In this document: piece by piece, positions 44,819-53,141 of the stretch
Numbering within the stretch: the stretch's first letter is position 1
Layout: the number at the start of each line of letters is the position of its first letter
Source of the DNA: Paenibacillaceae bacterium
Lineage (GTDB): Bacteria > Bacillota > Bacilli > Paenibacillales > Paenibacillaceae
Length of the DNA: 64,000 nt
Direction of reading: 5' to 3'
Assembly (NCBI GenBank): GCA_900766135.1
Contig: CAAFUF010000052.1
Span: 9,371-73,370 of the forward strand
Position numbers and translations under genes: made by a program
The notes under the pieces: generated by a model
Seen by the model: only the letters and a program-made list of their open reading frames with translations
Databases searched by the model: none
Told to the model about the DNA's origin: nothing

Positions 44819-46666
44819 GTGTTCAGAAAAAAGCCTAAACGTTCGGAAGAAATCATGGCCGTTCCGCGCGGAGACAGAAGAACCCTGGGGTACGTCCCCG
44901 ACCCCGAACACCTCCGGGTTTCGGTGGACAGGAGGGGGCGCCGGAAGGCGCTGCCTCGCCGGAGATCCGGCCGGGATTTGCAACAACTCGGACAGCGATA
45001 TATCGCGGATTTTCCGGTGACGATCGGTGCAAAAGGACACCGAAAAAAGAGCGGCAGCGAGGGAAGGGCGGATGACCTTTCTACGACGGGGATGCTCGTA
45101 GAGTTGCCGGAGTCGGTTCGCTTGGGAGAACGGGATAAAGTGAAGCTTCGCTTCCGCATTCCCTCGGGTACGATGCCGGAAGGGCTCGAAGGGAAGGTGA
45201 AGCTGAACGCGTCCGTCGTCCGGACGTTCGAAACGTCCGGGGAAGGCGGCGTAAAGCGCATGGCCGCATTCGAGTTTGTAGAGCCGCTGACGGCCTATTT
45301 CCGGAGGAAGCGCTGGGGATATTCAGTGTATACGGCCAGCGCCACTTTGCTGGCAGCCATCGTCTTCATCCTGTTGCTGCGCGCCGAAAGCATCATTTAC
45401 CTTAAATACAACGTCGTATTGTACCTATACAGTTTGATCGCGGCGGCTTTCCTGATTACGCGGTATCTGTTCGGCGCGTTGTACCGGGACGTGCCGATCA
45501 ACCCGGAATATACCCCGGGGGTATCCATCATCATTCCCTGCTTCAACGAGGCGGATTGGATCCAGCGGACAGTCATCAGTTGCATGAATCAAGATTATCC
45601 GATCGACAAGCTGGAAGTCATCGTCGTCGACGACCGGTCGACGGACGCATCCGCGGAGCGGATTCGCGGTATCGTGGAGAAGCTGCATGCCGAAGAGGAG
45701 CGTTTCGCCACCCCCGAGCGTCTGAAGTTTACCGTTCTGGAAACAAACGGCGGCAAGCGCATGGCGTTGGTGAAAGGCGTGGAAATGGCCAAGCACGATT
45801 TGGTCGTGTTCGTCGATTCGGACAGTTTTCTTGCGCCGACGGCGATCCGCCACCTGGTCCAGCCGTTTCAAGATCCGAAGATGGGCGGGGTGGCCGGACG
45901 TACGGACGTGGAGAACAAATACACGAACACCATCACCAAGTTGCAAACGGTCCGATATTACATCGCCTTTCGGATCATGAAGGCCGCCGAATCGTGGTTC
46001 GACAGCGTGACTTGCTTATCTGGGCCGCTGTCCTGCTATCGCAAGGAGCTGATCCTGAAGCATGCCGAGGCGTGGCTGAACCAGAAGTTTCTCGGCCAAC
46101 CCGCCACGTTCGGCGACGACCGGAGCATGACCAACTTTATTTTGAAGACGCACCGGACCGGCTATCAGGACGCCGCGATTTGTTCGACGATCGTTCCCTC
46201 GCGGATGGACGTATTCCTGAAGCAGCAGATGCGCTGGAAGCGATCCTGGCTGCGCGAATCGTTGCGGGCGGCGGGGTTCATTTGGCGGAAGGAACCGTTT
46301 ATGGCGCTGTTTTTCTATATCGGGTTGATCGTTCCGATCGCCGCGCCGGTCGTCGTATTGTACAATCTCGTGTACGTGCCTGCCGTTTACGGGATTTTTC
46401 CGGGAACGTTCCTGACGGGACTGCTGATGATGGCCATGCTGATGAGTTTGGCGCATTTGCTGTACCGCAAGAGCAGGCTATGGGTGTTCGGCTTTGTTTT
46501 TTGCCTGTTCTACGAGTTCGTGCTGCTGTGGCAGATGCCCGTCGCTTGGGTGACTTTTTGGAAGTCCACTTGGGGCACGCGGGAGACGCCCCAGGACGTC
46601 GAGGCCAAGCGGAAAAAGGAAGCTCGAAAGAAAAACAAACAAAAGGGGAATGGAATCCCTTTTTAA
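44819..46666 (+). CDS. PilZ-GT2 membrane polysaccharide synthase
   Basis: A 615-residue processive glycosyltransferase. Residues about 55-155 look like a PilZ domain, with DLSTTG at 86-91, the second half of the c-di-GMP motif; the first half (RYIAD) lacks the second Arg of RxxxR. Two helices follow (about 165-210), then the GT2 domain with D271/D272 (DDRS), D333/D335 (DSDS), D433 (GDDRS) and Q469-W473 (QxxRW), and about four C-terminal helices. This is the plan of hyaluronan, chitin and cellulose synthases. The GTG at 44819 follows GGGAG by eight bases; in-frame ATGs at 44795 and 44804 are possible. Confidence 0.88.
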   Translation: MFRKKPKRSEEIMAVPRGDRRTLGYVPDPEHLRVSVDRRGRRKALPRRRSGRDLQQLGQRYIADFPVTIGAKGHRKKSGSEGRADDLSTTGMLVELPESVRLGERDKVKLRFRIPSGTMPEGLEGKVKLNASVVRTFETSGEGGVKRMAAFEFVEPLTAYFRRKRWGYSVYTASATLLAAIVFILLLRAESIIYLKYNVVLYLYSLIAAAFLITRYLFGALYRDVPINPEYTPGVSIIIPCFNEADWIQRTVISCMNQDYPIDKLEVIVVDDRSTDASAERIRGIVEKLHAEEERFATPERLKFTVLETNGGKRMALVKGVEMAKHDLVVFVDSDSFLAPTAIRHLVQPFQDPKMGGVAGRTDVENKYTNTITKLQTVRYYIAFRIMKAAESWFDSVTCLSGPLSCYRKELILKHAEAWLNQKFLGQPATFGDDRSMTNFILKTHRTGYQDAAICSTIVPSRMDVFLKQQMRWKRSWLRESLRAAGFIWRKEPFMALFFYIGLIVPIAAPVVVLYNLVYVPAVYGIFPGTFLTGLLMMAMLMSLAHLLYRKSRLWVFGFVFCLFYEFVLLWQMPVAWVTFWKSTWGTRETPQDVEAKRKKEARKKNKQKGNGIPF

Positions 46667-46711
46667 TTGCCTACTAGGGTAGTGACTTGGGTTTGGGGTG
46701 AGAATGGCTGC

Positions 46712-48469
46712 ATGGCGCAAAAAAAACGGAACACTGTGTTAAACGTCCGCCGGAAAAACCGCCGGAAACGCATTCGGGTTCTCCTTCAGGCTGCGATCTT
46801 GCTGATCTTGGGAACCCTCCTATACCACGTGGTGATCGACGTGAGGACTTACGAGGAGCCGGACAAATCGGCATGGAATCAGAAGCAGGGGTTTATCGCG
46901 TTGTCCTATTTCGGCGTGGGGCGGAACGGGACGGCGAAGCTGGTGGCGAAGAGCCAGCTGGATGAACAATTGAAGGCGCTGCACGATCAGGGATACCGGA
47001 CGATCTCGCAGCAGGATATTCAAGATTTCTACGCGAAGGGCACGCCGTTGCCGGACAAAGCGTTGTTCCTCGCGTTTGAGGACGGCCGCAACGATTCGAA
47101 TTTGTTTGCCGAGCCGCTGTTGGAGAAATACAACTATAAAGCGACATTTCTATCCTATGCGGACAAAATGGGCAATAGCGAACGCAAATTCGTGCAGCCG
47201 AAGGACATGCTGGACATGGCCAAAACCGGCTTTTGGGAGCTGGGAACAAACGGGTATCGGCTCAGCTATATCAACATTTTCGACAAGGACGGCCGGTTTA
47301 TCGGGATGAAGGACGAAAAGGAGCTGACCGACAAGGCGAATGTCGCTTATTACAACCATTACTTAATGGATTTCATCCGGGACGAGAACATGATTCCGGT
47401 CGAAAACCGCGCACAAATGGAGGCCCGGATCGATCGTGACTATCAGGCGATGAAGGACGTCTATACGAAATCGCTTGGGTACGTTCCTTCGGTTTACATG
47501 ATCATGCACGCGAACGCGCTGGGGGAAGGCATGAACCCCTTGGTGACGGCGGCCAATACGGCGAACATCGAACGGTTGTTCAAGCTGCATTTTAACCGGG
47601 AAGGCTCCTCGTTGAATACGAAAGACAACGGCGTTTTGAACTTGACCCGGGTTCAACCGGAACCCTATTGGTCGACGAATCATCTCCTGATGAAAATCCG
47701 TAAAGATACCGGGGAATCGATGAAGTTTATCCTCGGGGACAAGGAGGCGGCGGGCGCTTGGGAAGGACTGAACGGCGCCGCCGAGTTCTCCGGCAACAAG
47801 ATCGTGTTGACATCGCCCCCGGGCGGCGTCGGCAAACAGGTTTTGAAAGAAGAGGTCCGGGACGTCAAGTTGGCCGCGACGACGGCCGGCAACGTCGTCG
47901 GCGAGCAAATGATCTACCTCCGTTACGACCGCGATAACGAAAGTTATGTACGTTTGACTTTGGAAAACAACACCGTTACGGTCGAGCAGAAGGCGGCCGG
48001 ACGTCTGCCGGAAATCCTGTTTAAGCAAGAGCTGGCTCCCGTATCATGGCAAGAGGAGGATCTGGCTTTCGACAAGGCTTCGGTCTATACGCGGGAGCAG
48101 ACCGCGGCCGGAGCTTCGAAAGAGATGGAAATTCCGGTCAATATCCGGGATTCCCGGCGAATCGAAGCCGTGCTGCAAGGAGATGAGTTGAAGCTGACGG
48201 TAGACGGGGAGGTTTTGCTGGACGGCTTAGGAATCGATGATTCGATCGGCTCCGGCCGGATCGCGTTGGCGGGGCAATTCAGCGAACAAAACGAAAAGGA
48301 CGATATTTACGACGCGGTTTTCGAAAACGTGGAGATCACCTCTCTGGAGGCAAAGGACGGAAGGTCAGCCATGGTGTTCAGCAATCGGCTTTCGGGCTGG
48401 AAGGGCCTGGAGAAACAAGTGAAGTTAACGTTTGACGGCATGGTCAACTGGATGATCGAGCATTTTTAA
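46712..48469 (+). CDS. Membrane-anchored degenerate polysaccharide deacetylase
   Basis: A 585-residue protein with a basic cytoplasmic start, one helix (about 25-45) and an extracellular body. Residues about 55-330 follow the NodB fold, but TFDDG reads AFEDG and the HxxxH metal motif reads GTNGYRLS, so the zinc ligands are gone. The C-terminal ~200 residues look like a LamG-type jelly roll. It probably binds or guides the polymer instead of deacetylating it. The ATG at 46712 follows GGGGTGAG. It sits between the synthase and the sortase in the same operon. Confidence 0.78.
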   Translation: MAQKKRNTVLNVRRKNRRKRIRVLLQAAILLILGTLLYHVVIDVRTYEEPDKSAWNQKQGFIALSYFGVGRNGTAKLVAKSQLDEQLKALHDQGYRTISQQDIQDFYAKGTPLPDKALFLAFEDGRNDSNLFAEPLLEKYNYKATFLSYADKMGNSERKFVQPKDMLDMAKTGFWELGTNGYRLSYINIFDKDGRFIGMKDEKELTDKANVAYYNHYLMDFIRDENMIPVENRAQMEARIDRDYQAMKDVYTKSLGYVPSVYMIMHANALGEGMNPLVTAANTANIERLFKLHFNREGSSLNTKDNGVLNLTRVQPEPYWSTNHLLMKIRKDTGESMKFILGDKEAAGAWEGLNGAAEFSGNKIVLTSPPGGVGKQVLKEEVRDVKLAATTAGNVVGEQMIYLRYDRDNESYVRLTLENNTVTVEQKAAGRLPEILFKQELAPVSWQEEDLAFDKASVYTREQTAAGASKEMEIPVNIRDSRRIEAVLQGDELKLTVDGEVLLDGLGIDDSIGSGRIALAGQFSEQNEKDDIYDAVFENVEITSLEAKDGRSAMVFSNRLSGWKGLEKQVKLTFDGMVNWMIEHF

Positions 48470-48507
48470 GGCGAGGCGGGCGCTTCGGGATAAGGGGGGA
48501 GAATGCT

Positions 48508-49191
48508 GTGCGAAAGAAACTATCGCTGCTCTTCATCATACTTGGATTAGCCATTTTGGTCGCTCCGGCGCTGCAGGAATGGAAAGCGGACCGGGAGCAG
48601 GACAAATTGCTGGCCCTGGCGGAGCAAGCAAACGGGCGGGATGATCTCGCGGTACGGCCGGAGTTGGCCGCCGGGTTTGAGCGGGTTTCGCGCTTGCTGG
48701 GGGAGGAGGCCAATGAAGAGCCGCCGGCGGCGGAGCCTGAGCCCCTCATGCCGGATGCAGATGGGAAAACGCCGATCGCCACGATCGAAATCCCGGCGAT
48801 CGACCTAAAACTCCCCGTGTTGGAAGGCGCGACGAAAGCGAACATGAAACATGCGGCGGCGCACATGACCGAAACGGCGCCGCTCGGCGAAACGGGAAAT
48901 GCAGCGATCGCCGCCCACCGGGCGCGAACAAAAGGGCGGTTGTTTAACCGTTTGAATGAGGTGAAGACCGGGGATCAAGTCGTTATCGCCGCCGAAACCG
49001 GACGGTTCGTTTACGAGGTTTACGATATCTCGGTCGTTGAGCCGACCGATGTCTCCGTTCTGGAGCCCAAAGGCGACGACCGGATTTTGACCTTGATCAC
49101 TTGCGACCCGCTGAAAAATCCGACGCACCGGTTGATCCTTCACGCCAAGCTGCTTCCCGAAAACGGGAAAGAATCACAAAAATCCATGTAG
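48508..49191 (+). CDS. Sortase, class D/E-like
   Basis: A 227-residue membrane protein with a signal-anchor helix (4-25), a linker and a sortase domain (about 85-220). The triad is complete: His137 (AAHRA), Cys199 (LITCDP) and Arg208 (THRL). Sortases cleave LPXTG between Thr and Gly and join the protein to peptidoglycan; the adhesin upstream is the obvious substrate in this window. The GTG start follows GGGGGGAG by six bases. Last gene of the operon that begins at 42002. Confidence 0.92.
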   Translation: MRKKLSLLFIILGLAILVAPALQEWKADREQDKLLALAEQANGRDDLAVRPELAAGFERVSRLLGEEANEEPPAAEPEPLMPDADGKTPIATIEIPAIDLKLPVLEGATKANMKHAAAHMTETAPLGETGNAAIAAHRARTKGRLFNRLNEVKTGDQVVIAAETGRFVYEVYDISVVEPTDVSVLEPKGDDRILTLITCDPLKNPTHRLILHAKLLPENGKESQKSM

Positions 49192-49292
49192 AAGATCACT
49201 TTATTATCGTTACTCCTCCTGGATAAGATAGTAGAATGGAAGAAGATTCGTACAAGAAAAGTCAGATTAGAACATTCCAGGAGGATCGCCAA

Positions 49293-51485
49293 ATGCCTAT
49301 CTTTTTCGATGAAGCGAAAGGCCTTTTTCATTTGCAATCCCGCAATACGAGTTACTTGATTCAATTGGTCCACGGATATCCCGCCCATGCCTATTTCGGT
49401 GCCAAGCTGCGCCATGACAGCAACCTCGAAGGCTTGCTGACCTTCCAGGAACGCGCTTCGTTCAGCCCGAATCCCCTCCCGGAGGAGAAATCGGTTTCGC
49501 TGGACTCTCTTCCGCAGGAATACCCGCAATACGGGACGAGCGATTTCCGCAGCCCGGCCTATCAAGTGCGTCTCGCTAACGGAACCCGGGCAACCGAGTT
49601 AACGTACCGTACTCATCGGATCGTACCGGGGAAGCCGGCACTCGAGGGGTTGCCTGCCGTTTACGTCGAGCAGGACAACGAGGCGGAAACGCTGGAATTG
49701 GAGCTGGAGGATCGCGTCTCCGGATTGACCGTCGTCCTAAGCTACACGGTTTTTGCCGATTTTGACGCCATCGCCAGATCGGCCCGGCTCAGCAACGGCA
49801 GCGGCGAACCGATCCAACTGGAGCGGGCACTCAGCGCTTCGGTCGATTTCTCGGACGCTTCCTACGACGCCCTGTATCTGTCGGGAGCCTGGGCGCGCGA
49901 ACGCCATGTGCAGCGCAGACGGCTGGCTCCGGGCGTAACCGGGATCAGCAGCCGCCGCGGTTCGAGCTCGCATCAGCAGAATCCGTTCCTGGCGCTGCTT
50001 CGGCCGGATGCTACGGAACAGCAAGGCGAGGTTTACGGCTTCAGCCTGGTTTACAGCGGGAGCTTTACTGCCGAAGCGGAGGTCGAGCAGTTCGGGACAA
50101 CCCGGGTCTCGATCGGGATCAACCCGTTTGATTTTACCTGGAAGCTGGCGCCCGGCGAAAGCTTCCAAACGCCGGAGGCGGTGCTCGTATATTCCGCCGA
50201 AGGGCTGGGGGGCATGTCGCGCACCTATCATCGCCTGTACCGGACGCGGTTATGCCGAGGGCAGTTCCGCGATCAGGAGCGGCCGATTCTCGTCAACAAC
50301 TGGGAAGCGACGTATTTCGATTTCAACGCCGACAAGATCGAGGCGATTGCCAAAGAAGGCAGCAAGCTGGGCATCGAGCTGTTCGTGCTCGACGACGGCT
50401 GGTTCGGTCGGCGCGACCGCGATAACAGCTCGCTGGGCGACTGGTTCGAAGATCGCCGCAAGCTTCCCGACGGGTTGGCGGACCTGGCCACCCGCGTCAA
50501 GGACACCGGACTGCAATTCGGTCTTTGGTTCGAGCCGGAAATGGTCTCCCCGGACAGCGATTTGTACCGGGCCCATCCCGATTGGTGCCTTCACGTCCCG
50601 GGGCGGCGGCGCACGGAGGCGCGCGACCAACTGGTGCTGGATATGTCGCGCAGCGACGTACGTCAGTACCTGTACGAGCGCCTGAGCGACATTTTCTCCA
50701 CGGTGCCGATCACGTACGTCAAGTGGGACATGAACCGGAACATGACGGAGATCGGTTCGGCGGCCAGCCCGGCGGAGCGGCAGGGAGAAGTCGCCCACCG
50801 TTACATGTTGGGGCTGTATGAACTCCTGGAGCGTCTGACGGGCGAATTTCCGCATATCTTGTTCGAGAGCTGCTCCGGCGGCGGCGGCCGGTTTGATCCG
50901 GGCATGCTGTATTATATGCCGCAAACCTGGACGAGCGACGATACGGATGCAGCGGAGCGCTTGAAAATCCAATACGGCACCAGCATCGTGTATCCGGTGT
51001 CGACGATGGGGGCGCACGTCTCCGCCGTGCCGAACCACCAAGTGGAGCGGACGACCCCGTTGACGTTCCGAGGGGATGTGGCCATGTCCGGCAATTTCGG
51101 CTACGAATTGGATCTCACCCGGTTTACGGACGACGAGAAGGAAACGGCCAAGCGCCAGATCGGGCTATACAAAGAAATTCGCGGTTTGGTTCAGCAAGGC
51201 GACCTGTACCGTCTGCAAAGCCCGTTCGAAGGCAACGAGACGGCATGGATGTTCGTCAGCCCGGACCAGGATGAAGCGTTGCTCTGCTATTTCCGCGTGC
51301 TTGCGGAACCCAACGGCCCGCTGCGCAGCGTAAAGCTGCAGGGACTCGATCCGGCCAAAGACTATGAGGTGGCCGGAAGCGGCGAGGTGTACGGCGGGGA
51401 CCGCTTGATGAGCGCCGGCTTGTCCATGGCATCGGTTCGCGGCGACTTCAGCAGCAAGATGGTCCGACTGAAAGCGAAGCGATAA
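49293..51485 (+). CDS. Alpha-galactosidase, GH36
   Basis: A 730-residue cytoplasmic enzyme with the GH36 plan: N-terminal beta-supersandwich (1-330), TIM barrel (about 330-640) and C-terminal beta domain. The nucleophile is Asp479 in KWDMNR and the acid/base is Asp549 in TSDDTD, almost the positions I recall in Geobacillus AgaA (478 and 548). It removes terminal alpha-galactose from raffinose-family sugars and galactomannan fragments. The ATG at 49293 is eight bases after AGGAGG; an in-frame ATG at 49236 has no such site. About 100 bases separate it from the sortase. Confidence 0.95.
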   Translation: MPIFFDEAKGLFHLQSRNTSYLIQLVHGYPAHAYFGAKLRHDSNLEGLLTFQERASFSPNPLPEEKSVSLDSLPQEYPQYGTSDFRSPAYQVRLANGTRATELTYRTHRIVPGKPALEGLPAVYVEQDNEAETLELELEDRVSGLTVVLSYTVFADFDAIARSARLSNGSGEPIQLERALSASVDFSDASYDALYLSGAWARERHVQRRRLAPGVTGISSRRGSSSHQQNPFLALLRPDATEQQGEVYGFSLVYSGSFTAEAEVEQFGTTRVSIGINPFDFTWKLAPGESFQTPEAVLVYSAEGLGGMSRTYHRLYRTRLCRGQFRDQERPILVNNWEATYFDFNADKIEAIAKEGSKLGIELFVLDDGWFGRRDRDNSSLGDWFEDRRKLPDGLADLATRVKDTGLQFGLWFEPEMVSPDSDLYRAHPDWCLHVPGRRRTEARDQLVLDMSRSDVRQYLYERLSDIFSTVPITYVKWDMNRNMTEIGSAASPAERQGEVAHRYMLGLYELLERLTGEFPHILFESCSGGGGRFDPGMLYYMPQTWTSDDTDAAERLKIQYGTSIVYPVSTMGAHVSAVPNHQVERTTPLTFRGDVAMSGNFGYELDLTRFTDDEKETAKRQIGLYKEIRGLVQQGDLYRLQSPFEGNETAWMFVSPDQDEALLCYFRVLAEPNGPLRSVKLQGLDPAKDYEVAGSGEVYGGDRLMSAGLSMASVRGDFSSKMVRLKAKR

Positions 51486-51492
51486 ACGACGA

Positions 51493-51530
51493 AAAGACCT
51501 GAAGGAGGCTCGCTCCATCAGGTCTTTTTG
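51493..51530. terminator. Terminator between GH36 and the convergent gene
   Basis: AAAAGACCTGA pairs with TCAGGTCTTTTT. A-rich and T-rich flanks allow use in both directions. Confidence 0.9.
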
Positions 51531-51553
51531 TTTGCCAATAGGCGTTCTGCGTT

Positions 51554-52015
51554 TTACGCTTCTTTCCCTTCATCGCGGCAGCCGGGAAACATGCCCGTGG
51601 TGATGGCGATGCGGTTCCAGCAGTTGATGACGTTGATCGCGAAGATCAGGTCCATCGTTTCCTTCTCGCTGAAAAAGCTGCGAATCCGGTCATAAACGGC
51701 CTGAGGCACGCCGTCGTCGGCGATTCGGGTCACGGCTTCGGTCAACTCCAGCACCGCTTTCTCCCGATCGGTATAGCAGGGCGATTCCCGCCAGACGCTG
51801 ACCAGGGCAATCCGCTGCTCGCTATCGCCAAGCTGGCGCAGTTCCGTCGTGTGCATATCGAGACAATAAGCGCAGCCATTGATTTGCGATGCGCGTATTT
51901 TGATCAGCTCGTACAAGACCCGGTCGAGTCCGCTCTCCGTGACTTGGCGCTCCAACCGGCTCATCGCCTGATAAACGTTCGGGTTGGCTTGATAATGATC
52001 CATTCTGGCTTTCAT
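51554..52015 (-). CDS. Carboxymuconolactone decarboxylase/AhpD-like protein
   Basis: A 153-residue all-helical protein of the CMD family with the AhpD-type redox motif Cys48-x2-Cys51 and His55 (CAYCLDMH). Such proteins reduce peroxides or disulfides. The ATG at 52015 follows GGAGGG by seven bases. Directly upstream on the same strand is an ECF41 sigma factor gene, and a near-consensus ECF41 promoter lies before this gene, so it is almost certainly the sigma factor's target, as in other bacteria. Confidence 0.9.
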   Translation of the reverse strand: MKARMDHYQANPNVYQAMSRLERQVTESGLDRVLYELIKIRASQINGCAYCLDMHTTELRQLGDSEQRIALVSVWRESPCYTDREKAVLELTEAVTRIADDGVPQAVYDRIRSFFSEKETMDLIFAINVINCWNRIAITTGMFPGCRDEGKEA

Positions 52016-52060
52016 GCGATATCCCTCCATCGGAGAATGATTTGTTTCTTACGCATGTAA

Positions 52061-52087
52061 GACAAGAGGAAGGATCGATTTGTGACC
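52061..52087 (-). promoter_or_regulatory. ECF41-type promoter before the CMD gene
   Basis: On the minus strand GGTCACA (52087-52081), 16 bases, then TGTC (52064-52061). The ECF41 consensus I recall is TGTCACA about 16 bases from CGTC, so each element has one mismatch. Confidence 0.6.
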
Positions 52088-52148
52088 GCTTGGCGCAAAA
52101 AAGTTTCGTAGCTTGCCTTCGGCTAGCCCTTCTTGCTGCTTCTCAAGG

Positions 52149-53033
52149 CTAGAGACTCGGGGCTTTGACAATCTTCTCGGGATTGCTGATCATGTAGAAT
52201 CGACGGATTCGGCCCTGAGCATCGCCTTCAAACAGAATGACGTGAATAACCCGTCCATCGCGGTAATGGACCAGTCCGATCTCTCCGTTGATCTGCGTCG
52301 GAACCAGCTCGCCCTGTAAGGAGCCTTTGGCCTGGATACCTTGCCAGAAAGCGATAATGCGCTCTTTGGAAAAGATGGGGTTGAGTGCTGCCCTGACTTT
52401 GCCGCCTCCATCGGTAACCAGTACCGCATCCTCCCGAATGACTTCCAGAAGAGGAGCGAAATCCCCGGTTGTTGCGGCTTTTAAAAACTCGCTCGTCCAT
52501 TTTGCCACCGTCTTCTCATCAGCGTGGGCTATCTCCTGCTCCGCTTTGACCTTTTGCCGGGCCCGGCTTAGCAACTTGCGGCAGGCGACCGTGCTTTTTC
52601 CCAAGATGTCGGCGATTTCCTCGTATTCCAGGGCAAAGGATTCCCTTAAAACAAAAACAGTTCTTTCGTCGGGGGTCAGCCGCTCCAGCAACACCATAAA
52701 GGCGTAAGAGACTTGTTCTTCCCGCAGCAAACGATCGAGATGCGTCTCCGTAAGCGGATCGAAGACAGGTTCGGGTAACCATGGCCCGGTATACAGCTCC
52801 CGAGACATTCGGGGTGACTTCAGCGCGCTCAGACTGCGGTTCACGACGGCGCGCATCAAATAAGACTTAGGTTGGCGAATGCTGTCGGCTTGTACGTTCT
52901 GCTGCAGCTCCGCGAACACTTCCTGCACGATATCCTCCGCTTCCGACCAGGATCCGGTCAGCCGGTAAGAGAGGGCGGTCATCGAATGGCGGTAATCTTG
53001 ATAAAACTGGGCCAAGCGGGCAGACGTCTGCAT
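52149..53033 (-). CDS. ECF41-family RNA polymerase sigma factor
   Basis: A 294-residue sigma factor. Regions 2 and 4 occupy about residues 5-175 and a SnoaL-like extension takes the rest. The three ECF41 marks are present: WLPEP in the linker, DGGGK in the extension and NPEKI near the end. In this group the extension, not a separate anti-sigma factor, controls activity. The ATG at 53033 follows AAGGAGGG by nine bases; the in-frame ATG at 53054 overlaps that site. It is encoded next to a CMD-family gene, the standard arrangement. Confidence 0.94.
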   Translation of the reverse strand: MQTSARLAQFYQDYRHSMTALSYRLTGSWSEAEDIVQEVFAELQQNVQADSIRQPKSYLMRAVVNRSLSALKSPRMSRELYTGPWLPEPVFDPLTETHLDRLLREEQVSYAFMVLLERLTPDERTVFVLRESFALEYEEIADILGKSTVACRKLLSRARQKVKAEQEIAHADEKTVAKWTSEFLKAATTGDFAPLLEVIREDAVLVTDGGGKVRAALNPIFSKERIIAFWQGIQAKGSLQGELVPTQINGEIGLVHYRDGRVIHVILFEGDAQGRIRRFYMISNPEKIVKAPSL

Positions 53034-53083
53034 GGTTGCCAGCCCTCCTTTCATTGCGATTCACTATCTATTATCTTAACGAA

Positions 53084-53126
53084 AAAATAAAAAATGCCCA
53101 GCCCCTTTTCAAATGGGTGGCTGGGC
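53084..53126 (-). terminator. Terminator of the chemoreceptor gene
   Basis: On the minus strand GCCCAGCC pairs with GGCTGGGC, and ATTTTTTATTTTTTC follows. Confidence 0.88.
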
Positions 53127-53141
53127 GTTGGCTGCGGCAAC

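Noticed and set aside
44819..46666. Cellulose synthase (BcsA)
   Set aside because: PilZ is N-terminal rather than C-terminal, there is no BcsB-like partner, and the neighbouring UDP-HexNAc dehydrogenase and deacetylases suggest an amino-sugar polymer.
49236..49292. Earlier start for the GH36 gene
   Set aside because: The ATG at 49293 has AGGAGG at ideal spacing and the family N-terminus; the upstream codons are not GH36-like.
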